From: an uncultured Lachnospiraceae bacterium
GTDB taxonomy: Bacteria > Bacillota > Clostridia > Lachnospirales > Lachnospiraceae
DNA length: 64,000 nucleotides
Assembly (NCBI GenBank): GCA_947053345.1
Contig: CAMRSM010000021.1
Coordinates: forward strand, 1-64,000
Direction: 5' to 3'
Program-made: the position numbers and the translations under genes
The notes under the pieces: generated by a model
Told to the model about the DNA's origin: nothing
Seen by the model: only the letters and a program-made list of their open reading frames with translations
The model's database searches: none
Shown here: positions 9,104 through 20,801 of the stretch, piece by piece
How the letters are laid out: every line of letters begins with the position of its first letter
Numbering within the stretch: the first letter of the stretch is position 1

Positions 9104-9139
9104 CAAAAAAGCCCGCCGCATCCCTTACCTGCAGCGGGC
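9104..9139 (-). terminator. Intrinsic terminator after the ywmB-like gene
   Basis: The stem GCCCGCTGC / GCGGCGGGC (one mismatch) is followed by six T on the minus strand, directly after the stop codon at 9148. Confidence 0.8.
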
Positions 9140-9147
9140 AATCTGCT

Positions 9148-10032
9148 TCACCATTCCCCTCGGATGATCGGGGTCGCCAGATATACAACCGTACGGTTGT
9201 TATCTTCCTCATAGCGCACGGCAACCTGCATATTGATTTTTTTGTTATCCACCATGATGTATTCCGCCAGCAGGTTCGAATACGCATAAATTGTATACAG
9301 TTCCTCTGCCCGGTTTTCATAGATGATCTTCCCGGAAAGTTTACCGATCATCTGATCCGCAAGTTTGTCCCACTCCTCCACCGAAGTCTTCCCGTCATAG
9401 GCACCGAGCAGTTGCAGGGTAGTCTCCGCCTGTGTCACACCCATATCATCCAACGTATCCAAAATAATATCCCTGTAGTTTAATATATCGAACGCATTAT
9501 CCTGATAGATTGAAAGTTCTACATACAGGTACGTGCGGGAGGTATCCTCCCGCAGGGTGATCGCCTTGATGGTCGTGGAAGCCTGGCGCGCTTTCTTTGT
9601 GTAGGAATATATCTGGCTCACTTCCGTCTCGCGGTATTCTATCTCCCCGTCCATGCGCACGCCGAGCGCACCTGCGAGATAGCTGATCAATGACTGCTTG
9701 TCGTGCTCGGTCAAAAATGCCGTGCCGTAGTCGGCCGTGATCTGAAGCTTACTCTCCACATAAGCTGCCTCCGTTGCAGCGAACGCATCGACGATATCCA
9801 TCTTCTGATAAAAAATCTGGTCAGAAATGACTTTTGTTACGCTTCCGATTAAGAGCAGCGCAGAAAGTATAAGGATGAGCTTCATCTTCAAATTGCCGTC
9901 CACGAAATTCCAAAAGCTGTCCCATTCGTGCCGGAGGGCTCCCAGAAAATCCGGCTTCCTCCTTCTGCGGGGCCGCCTCTGGTCTTTTGGTTCCTGCATC
10001 CGGCTGATCAATGACTTTTTCTGTTTTCTCAT
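9148..10032 (-). CDS. YwmB-like (TATA-box-binding-fold) membrane-anchored protein
   Basis: 294 residues from the ATG at 10032, preceded by GGAGG and seven T. A basic cytoplasmic N-terminus (RRPRRRRKPDF) and one membrane helix (about residues 50-68, MKLILILSALLLIGSVTKV) lead to an extracytoplasmic domain of about 220 residues. That domain resembles YwmB of Bacillus, a family with a TATA-box-binding-protein-like fold and no established function. In Bacillus ywmB also lies close to atpC, so the position after the atp operon supports the call. Its ribosome site lies inside the terminator hairpin of the atp operon (10033-10079), an unusual arrangement. Confidence 0.65.
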   Translation of the reverse strand: MRKQKKSLISRMQEPKDQRRPRRRRKPDFLGALRHEWDSFWNFVDGNLKMKLILILSALLLIGSVTKVISDQIFYQKMDIVDAFAATEAAYVESKLQITADYGTAFLTEHDKQSLISYLAGALGVRMDGEIEYRETEVSQIYSYTKKARQASTTIKAITLREDTSRTYLYVELSIYQDNAFDILNYRDIILDTLDDMGVTQAETTLQLLGAYDGKTSVEEWDKLADQMIGKLSGKIIYENRAEELYTIYAYSNLLAEYIMVDNKKINMQVAVRYEEDNNRTVVYLATPIIRGEW

Positions 10033-10079
10033 AAAAAAACCTCCATTCTGGTAATGATTATTACCAGAAAATGGAGGCT
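10033..10079 (-). terminator. Intrinsic terminator of the atp operon whose 3' arm is the next gene's ribosome site
   Basis: On the minus strand the arms CCTCCATT-CTGGTAAT and ATTACCAG-ATGGAGG form a stem with a short loop. Seven T follow, and then directly the ATG of the ywmB-like gene. The GGAGG in the 3' arm is the only Shine-Dalgarno sequence for that gene. Read-through RNA would therefore fold it into the stem. Confidence 0.85.
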
Positions 10080-10098
10080 CTATACAAGACATAAATTA

Positions 10099-10518
10099 TT
10101 ATCCGTGACGCTTCTCCGCCAAAGATAAACGTACTAAGGATCTGCGCAGCGCAAGCTCGGCCCGTGCCGCGTTGACCTCGGCATCCGCGCCCTTTAAGCG
10201 GCGCTCCGCACGGGTTTTTGCTTCATTCGCACGGTTGATGTCGATTTCCTCCGGCCACTCACAGGACTCGGCGAGAATCACCACCTTGTCACCGAGAATT
10301 TCGAGAAATCCCTCGTGAAGCGCGGCTTCCTTTACTTCCCCGTCCTTCTTGATCCGAAGGACTCCCGGTGCCACGATCGCAGTCAGCGGGATATGATCCT
10401 TCAGCACACCGATCTCGCCTTCCGTCGTCGTCAGCTCGATCATTTCGGCTTCCTCTTCAAGGAATACCCGGTCGGGAGCAATCACCTGCAATTTAAAATA
10501 CCTGCCTGACTCTGCCAT
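10099..10518 (-). CDS. atpC: F1Fo ATP synthase epsilon subunit
   Basis: 139 residues. The N-terminal beta-sandwich (FKLQVIAPDRVFLEEEAEMI, TTEGEIGVLKDHIPL) and the C-terminal two-helix hairpin (NRANEAKTRAERRLKGA) are typical of the epsilon subunit. This subunit belongs to the rotor stalk and inhibits ATP hydrolysis. AAGGAG precedes the ATG. It is the last gene of the atp operon, 12 nt after atpD. Confidence 0.97.
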   Translation of the reverse strand: MAESGRYFKLQVIAPDRVFLEEEAEMIELTTTEGEIGVLKDHIPLTAIVAPGVLRIKKDGEVKEAALHEGFLEILGDKVVILAESCEWPEEIDINRANEAKTRAERRLKGADAEVNAARAELALRRSLVRLSLAEKRHG

Positions 10519-10530
10519 TCGCTTTACTCC

Positions 10531-12000
<1,470 letters not shown>

Positions 12001-12864
12001 CTAACCGATGGCATTCGCCCCGGCGATGATCTCGGTAAGCTCCTGCGTGATCGAGCTTTGGCGGGCTCGGTTATACAGCAGGGACAGATTTGAAATCATC
12101 TCGTCCGCGTTGCTCGTCGCCGCATCCATCGCCTGCATTCGCGCGCCGTTCTCACTGGCAAGTGCCTGGACCAGTGCTCCATAAATCAAGCTGTTGATAT
12201 ATTTCGGGATGATGAGGTTCAGTGCTTCCTCCGCCGCAGGCTCATAATTCATTAGCGTCAGATCCGCCCCCGCTTCTTCCGCACCCTCCTTGTCCCCCAC
12301 CGCCACCGGCAGGAGCTTTAAGAATGTCGGGATATGCACGACCGTATTTTTAAACACGGTGTACGCAATATAGATCTCACCGACCTCTCCGGATGCAAAA
12401 GCAGCCAACACTTCACGCCCGATGTCAACCGCGTCCTTAAACATCGGCTCGTTCATCACCTCGGAATAATCCGCCGCAATCTTATAGCCGCGCCTGGCAA
12501 GTGCATCCCTGCCCTTGCGGCCGACCGCATAGATCACGGCATCTTCCTTCGCGATGCCGCTTCCCGTGACCAGCTTGATGACATTGGAGTTATATCCGCC
12601 CGCCAGCCCACGGTTCGAGGTGATCACGATGACCGCCTTTTTCGGGGAACTGCCGGCATTCAGATAAGGATGTGACAAGGTAGCGGACTTTTTCAGCATG
12701 GAACTCACCGTCTGGTACATATAGTTGAAATACGGCAGGGAATTTTCCGCGCGCGATTTCGCCTTCTGCAGCTTAACGGTGGAAACCAGCTTCATGGCCT
12801 TTGTGATCTGCCCGGTACTCTGGATACTCTCTTTCCGCCTTTTGATATCTCTCATTGAGGCCAT
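12001..12864 (-). CDS. atpG: F1Fo ATP synthase gamma subunit
   Basis: 287 residues. Conserved N-terminal MRDIKRRKESIQSTGQITKA and C-terminal ARQSSITQELTEIIAGANAI coiled-coil helices form the central rotor shaft inside the alpha3beta3 head. The ITSNRGLAGGYN motif is present. The gene starts 18 nt after atpA. Confidence 0.97.
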   Translation of the reverse strand: MASMRDIKRRKESIQSTGQITKAMKLVSTVKLQKAKSRAENSLPYFNYMYQTVSSMLKKSATLSHPYLNAGSSPKKAVIVITSNRGLAGGYNSNVIKLVTGSGIAKEDAVIYAVGRKGRDALARRGYKIAADYSEVMNEPMFKDAVDIGREVLAAFASGEVGEIYIAYTVFKNTVVHIPTFLKLLPVAVGDKEGAEEAGADLTLMNYEPAAEEALNLIIPKYINSLIYGALVQALASENGARMQAMDAATSNADEMISNLSLLYNRARQSSITQELTEIIAGANAIG

Positions 12865-12882
12865 AGCTTCACACCCTCTCTG

Positions 12883-14409
<1,527 letters not shown>

Positions 14410-14472
14410 CTATAATAATAGTCTGGTTTCACTGCCGGAACACAAACCACCCGCGCCCCGGTTCCGTTTGTC

Positions 14473-15021
14473 TTACGAAAGCTGAATTTTCTGCAGCTGC
14501 TTTTCCATCAGCGACAGCTTCGTGCGGATGCTCGAATCCACCACGCGGTCCCCGATGCGGACCACCAGCCCGCCGATCAGCGCTGCGTCCACCCTGTAAT
14601 GCATCTCAAGGGAGGCATAATCCGTCGTGGCAAGCAGCTTTTCACAAAGCTTCTGCTTCTGCGCCGCGGTCAGTTCTACCGCCGATGCCACATCCACCAC
14701 GCCGATTTTTTTATATTCTTTTACTACTGACAGGAAATAGCCAAGAACCGCATCCAGTTCATCCGCCCGTCCCTTATCCACGACCAGCACCAAAAAACCT
14801 GTCATATCACCGGAGACCCTGCCGTCAAAAATCGCCTTCACGGCAGAATTTTTCTCCTCCTTGCTGATCTTCGGATGCATCAAAAGCCGCATAAGTTCCG
14901 CGTTCTGCCGCAGCACCTCACGGACTCCTTCCGCTTCCTCATACAGGGTATCTACGGACTGCTTTTCCAGAGCAAGCTCAAACAAGGCATCTCCATATAC
15001 CTTTGATACTATTTTCGCCAT
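14473..15021 (-). CDS. atpH: F1Fo ATP synthase delta subunit
   Basis: 182 residues, the standard length. The N-terminal helical domain (VYGDALFELALEKQSVDTLY) and C-terminal GGLVVRIGDRVVDSSIRTKL motif identify the peripheral-stalk delta subunit (OSCP). Its start overlaps the end of atpF by 13 nt, indicating translational coupling. Confidence 0.95.
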   Translation of the reverse strand: MAKIVSKVYGDALFELALEKQSVDTLYEEAEGVREVLRQNAELMRLLMHPKISKEEKNSAVKAIFDGRVSGDMTGFLVLVVDKGRADELDAVLGYFLSVVKEYKKIGVVDVASAVELTAAQKQKLCEKLLATTDYASLEMHYRVDAALIGGLVVRIGDRVVDSSIRTKLSLMEKQLQKIQLS

Positions 15022-15614
15022 GTATCATCACCTATCTCATTCAAAGCTTCGTCCACGAGCTGTGCCTGTTTCTTGTCATCCATGCTTTCTGCCACAAACT
15101 TTCCAGCCATCATAGATGCCACAGAAATCATTTCCTTCTTTACTTCATCTTTCATCTTGCTCTTTTCGAGCTCGATTTCCTTGCTTGCGCGCTGTGCGAT
15201 CCTCGCTGCCTCTTCCTTTGCTTCCGCTACGATGTCGGCTTCCTTCTTCATGGCCTTTTTCCTGCCCTCCGCAAGGATCTCATCCACCTCCGCCTCCGCG
15301 GCATGTACCTTTGCGTCGTACTCTGCCTTAAACGCGAGCGCGTCCTCCTTGTCCTTTGCCGCCGCATCAAGGTCCGTCTGGATCTTCGCCTGACGTTTGG
15401 CCAACAGCTCCCTCGCAGGATCAAACAGAAGATAAGATAACAGCAGGAATAAAACAAACACGGCGAGCAATGTGATGCAGACATCGGCAAGCCATTGCGC
15501 ATCCAACCCGAAAATCCGGTTCAGCCACGCGAACAGGCCTTTTCCGTCCGCATCTGTAAGCACCTGCTCCAAAAACACCGTTCCCGCGCCCATACCGCTA
15601 AACAAACTGCCCAC
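15009..15614 (-). CDS. atpF: F1Fo ATP synthase b subunit
   Basis: 201 residues from a GTG start at 15614, preceded by AAAGGAGG. One membrane helix (about 45-65) is followed by a long charged coiled coil (ELLAKRQAKIQTDLDAAAKD), the peripheral stalk. The N-terminus is about 25 residues longer than in classical b subunits. Confidence 0.95.
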   Translation of the reverse strand: MGSLFSGMGAGTVFLEQVLTDADGKGLFAWLNRIFGLDAQWLADVCITLLAVFVLFLLLSYLLFDPARELLAKRQAKIQTDLDAAAKDKEDALAFKAEYDAKVHAAEAEVDEILAEGRKKAMKKEADIVAEAKEEAARIAQRASKEIELEKSKMKDEVKKEMISVASMMAGKFVAESMDDKKQAQLVDEALNEIGDDTWRK

Positions 15615-15656
15615 TTATCCGGCCTCCTTTCGATTCGTATTTTTTCCGCCTCCGAA

Positions 15657-15962
<306 letters not shown>

Positions 15963-15972
15963 TTACTTCTCT

Positions 15973-16743
15973 TTACTCTTCCTCAAAATTATTTGAGATA
16001 AATACCATCGTCAGCATCGCAAAAACATAGGTCTGGATCGCACCGGAGAATACATCGAAGTACCCGTGCAGAAACGACGGCCAGACGATTGCGAATTTGC
16101 CGATCAAGCCATAGATCAACCCCATCATTACCGTGCCGGAAAGTACATTGCCGAAAAGACGCAGCGACATGGACAGCGGCGTTGCCAGCTCACCGATGAT
16201 GTTGATCGGTGTCAGCAAGACCGGCTTGAACAGATTCGTAATGTGCGCCATCTTCTGGTACTTAAAGCCGTTGTAATGAATCAGGATAAATGTGATCAAA
16301 GCCAAACCAAAAGTCACGCCGTAGTCTGCGGTCGGCGGCCTTAGTCCGAACAGACCTGCAACGTTGGCCACAAGGATAAAGCAGAAGATCGTCCCGATGT
16401 AATTGGAGAATTTCCCGCCATGCTTCTCACCCATATTCGCCTTGGTAAGATTGTCGATCGACTCGACCATGTACTCAATCACATTCAGGAACGGTCCCGG
16501 AGCTTTTTCCGGATCGGCTCTCTTGATCACTCTGTTTGCTATCAGTGCAAAGACGACCAACGCCAATATGACGATCAGCATGGCGATGTGTGTTGTTGTC
16601 AGCCAGAGCTTCTGACCAAAAAGCTCGTACTGCAAGAAACCATCCACACCGAACGTCACATCATCCTTGGAACTAAACTGTATCGTCTGTCCCGCAAAGC
16701 CTGTTGAAAGCAAACTGCTAAGCAAACAGCTTCCATTGCCCAC
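15973..16743 (-). CDS. atpB: F1Fo ATP synthase a subunit
   Basis: 256 residues from a GTG start at 16743, behind GGAAGG. It is the ion-channel stator subunit with five to six membrane helices. The essential arginine is in SMSLRLFGNVLSG, and the ending AIQTYVFAMLTMVFI is conserved. The gene lies directly upstream of atpE. Confidence 0.96.
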   Translation of the reverse strand: MGNGSCLLSSLLSTGFAGQTIQFSSKDDVTFGVDGFLQYELFGQKLWLTTTHIAMLIVILALVVFALIANRVIKRADPEKAPGPFLNVIEYMVESIDNLTKANMGEKHGGKFSNYIGTIFCFILVANVAGLFGLRPPTADYGVTFGLALITFILIHYNGFKYQKMAHITNLFKPVLLTPINIIGELATPLSMSLRLFGNVLSGTVMMGLIYGLIGKFAIVWPSFLHGYFDVFSGAIQTYVFAMLTMVFISNNFEEE

Positions 16744-16747
16744 TTTC

Positions 16748-17263
16748 TCACCTTCCTTTGCTTAAAAATTTTAATACTTTATGAGTTAACGGCTGTAAAT
16801 ATGCCGCAAACTTCAAACATAATACCCCCATAAAAACCCCAAATACATGAAATACTCCCGGGAAAAATGCGCCGAGGGAAAGCGCTGCACCCGCCATCAA
16901 AATCCTCAGGGTAGCACTTTTTTTCATATATTTCGTCGCGTGCTCCTCATCCATGTCAAGCGCCCGGTCAACCGCCGCGTACAAATGCCTTAACATCAGC
17001 CCCGCGGCCACCGTCCCAAGCAATACGCCAAGCACCCAGCGATACCAGTCCTTCCCGGAAAAAATACAGCCCACGGCAGCAAAGACAAGTCCCAAAAACG
17101 CCAGCCCGACCGCCATGTCACGCACCGTCTCCGCCGCGTTCTGCGCATCTTCCACCGGGTCAATGTACATCGTCCCGTCATCTGTGGTCTGTGTCGTCCC
17201 CTCATTCCCCGTTTCTGTCTCCTGCCCTGCCGTCGGTGTCGTCATCACTGGCTGATCCGTCAT
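16748..17263 (-). CDS. ATP synthase subunit I-like membrane protein
   Basis: 171 residues from the ATG at 17263. The N-terminal 40 residues are hydrophilic and rich in Thr, Glu and Asp. About four membrane helices follow (AVGLAFLGLVFAAVGCIF, WVLGVLLGTVAAGLML, ILMAGAALSLGAFFP, VFGVFMGVLCLKFAAYL). Position just before atpB and the hairpin pattern fit the AtpI family, which assists c-ring assembly and ion handling. The gene overlaps the end of the preceding AtpZ-like gene by 62 nt. The assignment rests mainly on context. Confidence 0.65.
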   Translation of the reverse strand: MTDQPVMTTPTAGQETETGNEGTTQTTDDGTMYIDPVEDAQNAAETVRDMAVGLAFLGLVFAAVGCIFSGKDWYRWVLGVLLGTVAAGLMLRHLYAAVDRALDMDEEHATKYMKKSATLRILMAGAALSLGAFFPGVFHVFGVFMGVLCLKFAAYLQPLTHKVLKFLSKGR

Positions 17264-17675
17264 GGCTCTTCTCTCTTTCCCTGCGCCAAGCAGCAAACTC
17301 TTCCTCCGCAGCCTCCCTGCGGCTTTTTAAGACAGTGCCGCCGCCCTGCTCCCCGCAAAGCTTCATGCGCCGCCGCCTTTCCTCCGCACCGGAACTACCG
17401 CTGTCTTTCATTACCAAAGTGCTGTCCGTCTGCGGCTGTGCCCGTCCTTCGGGCTTTAAGCTGTCCCAATACGCCTGCTCCTCCTTCTCGCGCTTTAAAT
17501 CTTCCGCATAGAAGGGCTTGGTCAGTTTATAGATATTGCGGAACGCCGCCAGGATGCCGAGCAGCAAAAAAACCAAGAAAAAAAAGCCTGTCCCAAGCCA
17601 CCGGTCAAGCCGGTAACCCAAAAAGACTCCGAGAAAAATCGGTACGATCATGCTAATACCGATCTGGGTGATCAT
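17202..17675 (-). CDS. AtpZ/AtpI-family protein at the head of the atp operon
   Basis: 157 residues from the ATG at 17675, seven bases after AAGGGGG; a TTG at 17711 is an alternative. Two membrane helices form the classic AtpZ hairpin (GISMIVPIFLGVFLGYRLDRW, GTGFFFLVFLLLGILAAFRNIY), followed by KLTKPFY. The family forms a small Ca2+/Mg2+-related channel encoded before the atp genes. The C-terminal 90 residues are a highly charged tail (KREKEEQAYW, SSGAEERRRRMK), unusually long for a family of about 75-100 residues. The tail overlaps the next gene by 62 nt. Confidence 0.75.
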   Translation of the reverse strand: MITQIGISMIVPIFLGVFLGYRLDRWLGTGFFFLVFLLLGILAAFRNIYKLTKPFYAEDLKREKEEQAYWDSLKPEGRAQPQTDSTLVMKDSGSSGAEERRRRMKLCGEQGGGTVLKSRREAAEEEFAAWRREREKSHDGSASDDDTDGRAGDRNGE

Positions 17676-17752
17676 CAATAGCCCCCTTGCAACCGACCCT
17701 TTCCCCTTCAAAACATATTACCTCAATCTCCAGATTTTTTCCCACACATGCT

Positions 17753-17761
17753 ATCATATCA
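17753..17761 (-). promoter_or_regulatory. Possible extended -10 promoter of the atp operon
   Basis: On the minus strand TG-A-TATGAT sits about 80 nt before the first atp gene. No good -35 box is visible at the right distance. Confidence 0.4.
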
Positions 17762-17906
17762 CAAATTCCCAAAAATGTATACAATTTCTACGGAATTTGT
17801 TGATTTTTTTAATGGCTTATACTGCACGGCAGCGGTTTTTTGGCATCTTTTCCCAACAAAGTCATTATATGTTTCCCAACGTCTTCTTTCCGCGTCCTCC
17901 CCGTCT

Positions 17907-18476
17907 TTACAATTTCAGGATATCAAGATGTTCGAGCAAAATTTTCAGGCCGAGCAGAACCAGGATCGCACCGCCCGCAAATTCCGCTTTTGCCTTATAC
18001 TTTACGCCAAACAGACTGCCGATCCAAACCCCTGCTGCGGAAAGCGAAAATGTCGTCACACCGATCAGGGTCACTGCCAGCGGCATATCCTGATGCAGGA
18101 ACGCGAAGGTGATGCCGACCGCGAGCGCGTCAATGCTTGTCGCGACCGCCATCACAAACATTGTTTTCACATCGAGATCCGCGCTTGCCTTTTCCTCCCC
18201 CTTTGAGAAAGCCTCACGTATCATATTGCCGCCGATGACTGCCAGAAGCACAAACGCAATCCAGTGGTCAACCGCCTCGATCTTGTCTGCGAAACGGATT
18301 CCCAGAAAATATCCGATTGCGGGCATCAGAGCCTGAAAGCCGCCAAACCAGAGCCCCACGATGGCGGCGGACTTCCACGACATCTTCTTCATTGCCAGCC
18401 CTTTGCAGACCGAAACCGCAAACGCATCCATTGACAGACCGACCGCCAATATAAACAATGTTATAAATTCATTCAT
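17907..18476 (-). CDS. mntP: Manganese efflux pump MntP
   Basis: 189 residues, the standard length, with six membrane helices in two related halves. The family motifs [17 protein letters not shown] and [15 protein letters not shown] contain the paired acidic residues of the Mn2+ pathway. The family exports Mn2+ from the cytoplasm. Its upstream spacer is only about 80 nt and shows no yybP-ykoY riboswitch, in contrast to the antiporter gene at 22394-23356. Confidence 0.92.
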   Translation of the reverse strand: MNEFITLFILAVGLSMDAFAVSVCKGLAMKKMSWKSAAIVGLWFGGFQALMPAIGYFLGIRFADKIEAVDHWIAFVLLAVIGGNMIREAFSKGEEKASADLDVKTMFVMAVATSIDALAVGITFAFLHQDMPLAVTLIGVTTFSLSAAGVWIGSLFGVKYKAKAEFAGGAILVLLGLKILLEHLDILKL

Positions 18477-18559
18477 CTTCCTTCCCCTTTCCGGAGCACT
18501 CGGACATCCGGCATATATCCCCGCTTCTATTTCATATGTAACCTTACCGAAAAATATGT

Positions 18560-19552
18560 TTACAAACCCGATATCGGGACATCCCTCTCCAGCGCAACAT
18601 CAATGATAAAATCCAAAAACTCTTCATACTGCGCCTGATATTTCGCCTTGCTGACCACATACTCTTTTCCTTCCCAAGTCAGGCAGAGCTTTTGTACACC
18701 GGAGGAACCCTGCTCCTCCCTGCGGATTTTCTTTAAATTCCGCCACAAAAAATTCTTTTTGCCAGACAGTCTGTAAAAAGTGATCTCCTCCTTCGTATAA
18801 CGGATCTTTTCCGCAAAAAGGACAACGCCGTAAAACAGTGCCGCAGCTCCCGCCGCGAGCATCACGGGCATAAAAGCCTGTTCCCCCGATGTAAAGACTT
18901 CCCGGAAATCATATTTTCCAATCAGCAAACTCACGGCAAAAAAGATAAATAATAACCCTGCCAGACAAAACATTGCCACTGCCGCCGTCCTCCGCGTCAT
19001 CACACGCTGCCCGTCCTGCCAGCTATCCTTCTTCGGCATCCGCGCGCTGCACATGCGCTTTGCCATATCCGAAAAAAGATCAAAATTCTCAAGAACCGCG
19101 TTCGCGCATAGAAGCCGCCTGCCGTCCGCCCCGTAAAGCAAAAGCCGGTTTCCCTTACACTCCATGCGGCTGACCTCCTGCCATTTCACATGCAGCATAC
19201 TCTTAAACGGCCGCCCAACAATCAGTTCTTCCTCATCAAAAAACACATGCCTTGCGTACAGGATATAGCCGCACACAAGGAAAAATATACCCGCAAGAAC
19301 TCCGAGTAAAATCAGCAGGATCAGGCCGGGCTCTGCCTCATGCGCCCTGTCCCTGATCGCCATCGCGCCAAAAACGCCAAACATCCCGCCAATCAGGATT
19401 CCGATCATATACAAGCCATACCGCATCGACGGTCCATACCGCATGACCGTTTTGTCCGGGTCAACCTTCTTCTCCTCCCGCCTGCTGCTGCCAAGAAGCC
19501 CCAGCACCACGGCAAGCACCACCCAAAATATCATCTCGACTATATATTCCAT
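18560..19552 (-). CDS. Hypothetical membrane protein with two membrane-hairpin/PH-like repeats
   Basis: 330 residues. An N-terminal helix is followed by two copies of a module: a pair of membrane helices, then a cytoplasmic beta-rich domain. The first cytoplasmic domain begins [18 protein letters not shown] and the second [18 protein letters not shown], with W-x-x-(V/L)-x-(R/K) after each ([18 protein letters not shown]). This resembles bacterial PH-like (DUF6560/YdbS-type) membrane proteins. The function is unknown. GAGGAAAAC precedes the ATG. Confidence 0.6.
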   Translation of the reverse strand: MEYIVEMIFWVVLAVVLGLLGSSRREEKKVDPDKTVMRYGPSMRYGLYMIGILIGGMFGVFGAMAIRDRAHEAEPGLILLILLGVLAGIFFLVCGYILYARHVFFDEEELIVGRPFKSMLHVKWQEVSRMECKGNRLLLYGADGRRLLCANAVLENFDLFSDMAKRMCSARMPKKDSWQDGQRVMTRRTAAVAMFCLAGLLFIFFAVSLLIGKYDFREVFTSGEQAFMPVMLAAGAAALFYGVVLFAEKIRYTKEEITFYRLSGKKNFLWRNLKKIRREEQGSSGVQKLCLTWEGKEYVVSKAKYQAQYEEFLDFIIDVALERDVPISGL

Positions 19553-19589
19553 GTTTTCCTCTCATTCCGCCGCGCGCAGCAACTGAGCA

Positions 19590-19650
19590 GGGCAGGCTTT
19601 TTGCTGCATGGCAGCACAAAGCCCCGTCTTCCGCACGGAAAAGCCTGCCC
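19590..19650. repeat. 12-bp perfect inverted repeat, possible terminator
   Basis: GGGCAGGCTTTT (19590-19601) and AAAAGCCTGCCC (19639-19650) enclose 37 nt that contain an inner GCTGC/GCAGC hairpin. It lies just beyond the stop of the substrate-binding lipoprotein gene. No T run follows, so a terminator role is uncertain. Confidence 0.5.
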
Positions 19651-19677
19651 TATCCTGTCCGCTCCGCCTGCCCCGCC

Positions 19678-20751
19678 TTACCTCGAATAATAAAAATCAT
19701 CGCCCGGCAGCGCCCCGCCGACACTTTCAGGATCCTGCCCGTACAGCACCCCAAGGTATCCGGAGATACGTTCCTGCATCTCCTCTCCCTCAATAAATGC
19801 AATGTTGCAGTACGGGATTGCTTTCTTTGCCACCGCCGCTTTCACAATGTCATATTTTTCTACCAGTTCTGCTGCCGCCTCGACATTTTCCGTAACGTAC
19901 TGTGTGGATGCCTGGTACTCCGCAAGGAACGCGTTCACCGCCTCCTTGTGCTCCTTTGCGTACTGTTTGTTGACCAGCACAACACCCGTCACGACCGAGC
20001 TCCCGTCGTCGGAATACCTCTCCCATTCCTCCGCCACATCAAGCGCGATGCGAAGTTTTTCGTTCTGTGTCATCGCCACCGTCACGTACGGCTGCGGGAG
20101 CATCGCTACCGCCGAATCGCTTTCCGCGAGCACCGCCGCGACCTCGGCGGCTTCCGATTTATACTCGACCGTCACGTCTTTTTCCGGGTCAAGCCCCGCC
20201 GCACTTAAAATGTAGTTCAATGTGTATTCCGGTGTCGTGGATTTCCCCGTAGAATAAACCGTCCTTCCCTTCAGGTCCTCCACACTGTTTATGCCCTCCC
20301 CTGTTTCCAGGATGTAAAGCACACTGACTGTGTTGATTGCCGCCACCTGCAGCTGCCCCTCAGTCCGGTTGTACAGGACACTCGCCAGATTGCAGGGTAT
20401 CGCCGCAATCTGGATATTGCCCTTGATGATATCTTTCGTGATCTCATCGGCAGTCCCGGCAACCGTAAAATTGTAGTCATTCGCGGTATCACCGGCCTCC
20501 GCCCTCTCCATCAGCTCTACCATTCCGATCGCTGTCGGGCCTTTTAATGCCGCAACGGAAATCGTGAGCCGTTCCCCCGGCACATCCGCGCCCCCCGCGG
20601 CTGTTGGAGCCGGAGCCTTATCCGCCCCCTCTTCTTTTTTGCTGCCGCACCCCGATAAAAGACCTGCCATGAGCGCCATCCCAAGCAGCGCACAAAGGCA
20701 ATGTAAAAAAGACTTCCCTGCCTGTTTTCCACAAAATCCGTGTTTCGTCAT
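19678..20751 (-). CDS. ABC transporter substrate-binding lipoprotein (SsuA/NMT1-like)
   Basis: 357 residues. A lipoprotein signal peptide with lipobox LLSGC (Cys near residue 35) is followed by a linker and a type 2 periplasmic-binding fold. The family motif LTISVAALKGPTAIGM and IKGNIQIAAIPCNLASVLYN, GRTVYSTGKSTTPEY and EVAAVLAESDSAVAML match NitT/TauT/SsuA-type binding proteins. The ligand (sulfonate, nitrate, pyrimidine precursor or another) cannot be told. No permease or ATPase gene is adjacent, so it must work with a distant transporter or as a sensor. Confidence 0.8.
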   Translation of the reverse strand: MTKHGFCGKQAGKSFLHCLCALLGMALMAGLLSGCGSKKEEGADKAPAPTAAGGADVPGERLTISVAALKGPTAIGMVELMERAEAGDTANDYNFTVAGTADEITKDIIKGNIQIAAIPCNLASVLYNRTEGQLQVAAINTVSVLYILETGEGINSVEDLKGRTVYSTGKSTTPEYTLNYILSAAGLDPEKDVTVEYKSEAAEVAAVLAESDSAVAMLPQPYVTVAMTQNEKLRIALDVAEEWERYSDDGSSVVTGVVLVNKQYAKEHKEAVNAFLAEYQASTQYVTENVEAAAELVEKYDIVKAAVAKKAIPYCNIAFIEGEEMQERISGYLGVLYGQDPESVGGALPGDDFYYSR

Positions 20752-20801
20752 GCTCTTCCCCTCGCCTTTCCAAAGCTCCGTGTTTTCCTGTAAGCGCGGA
20801 A

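Noticed and set aside
18477-18559. Possible Mn riboswitch before mntP
   Set aside because: The spacer is too short and lacks the GGGGAGTAG and GAGAC blocks of the aptamer.
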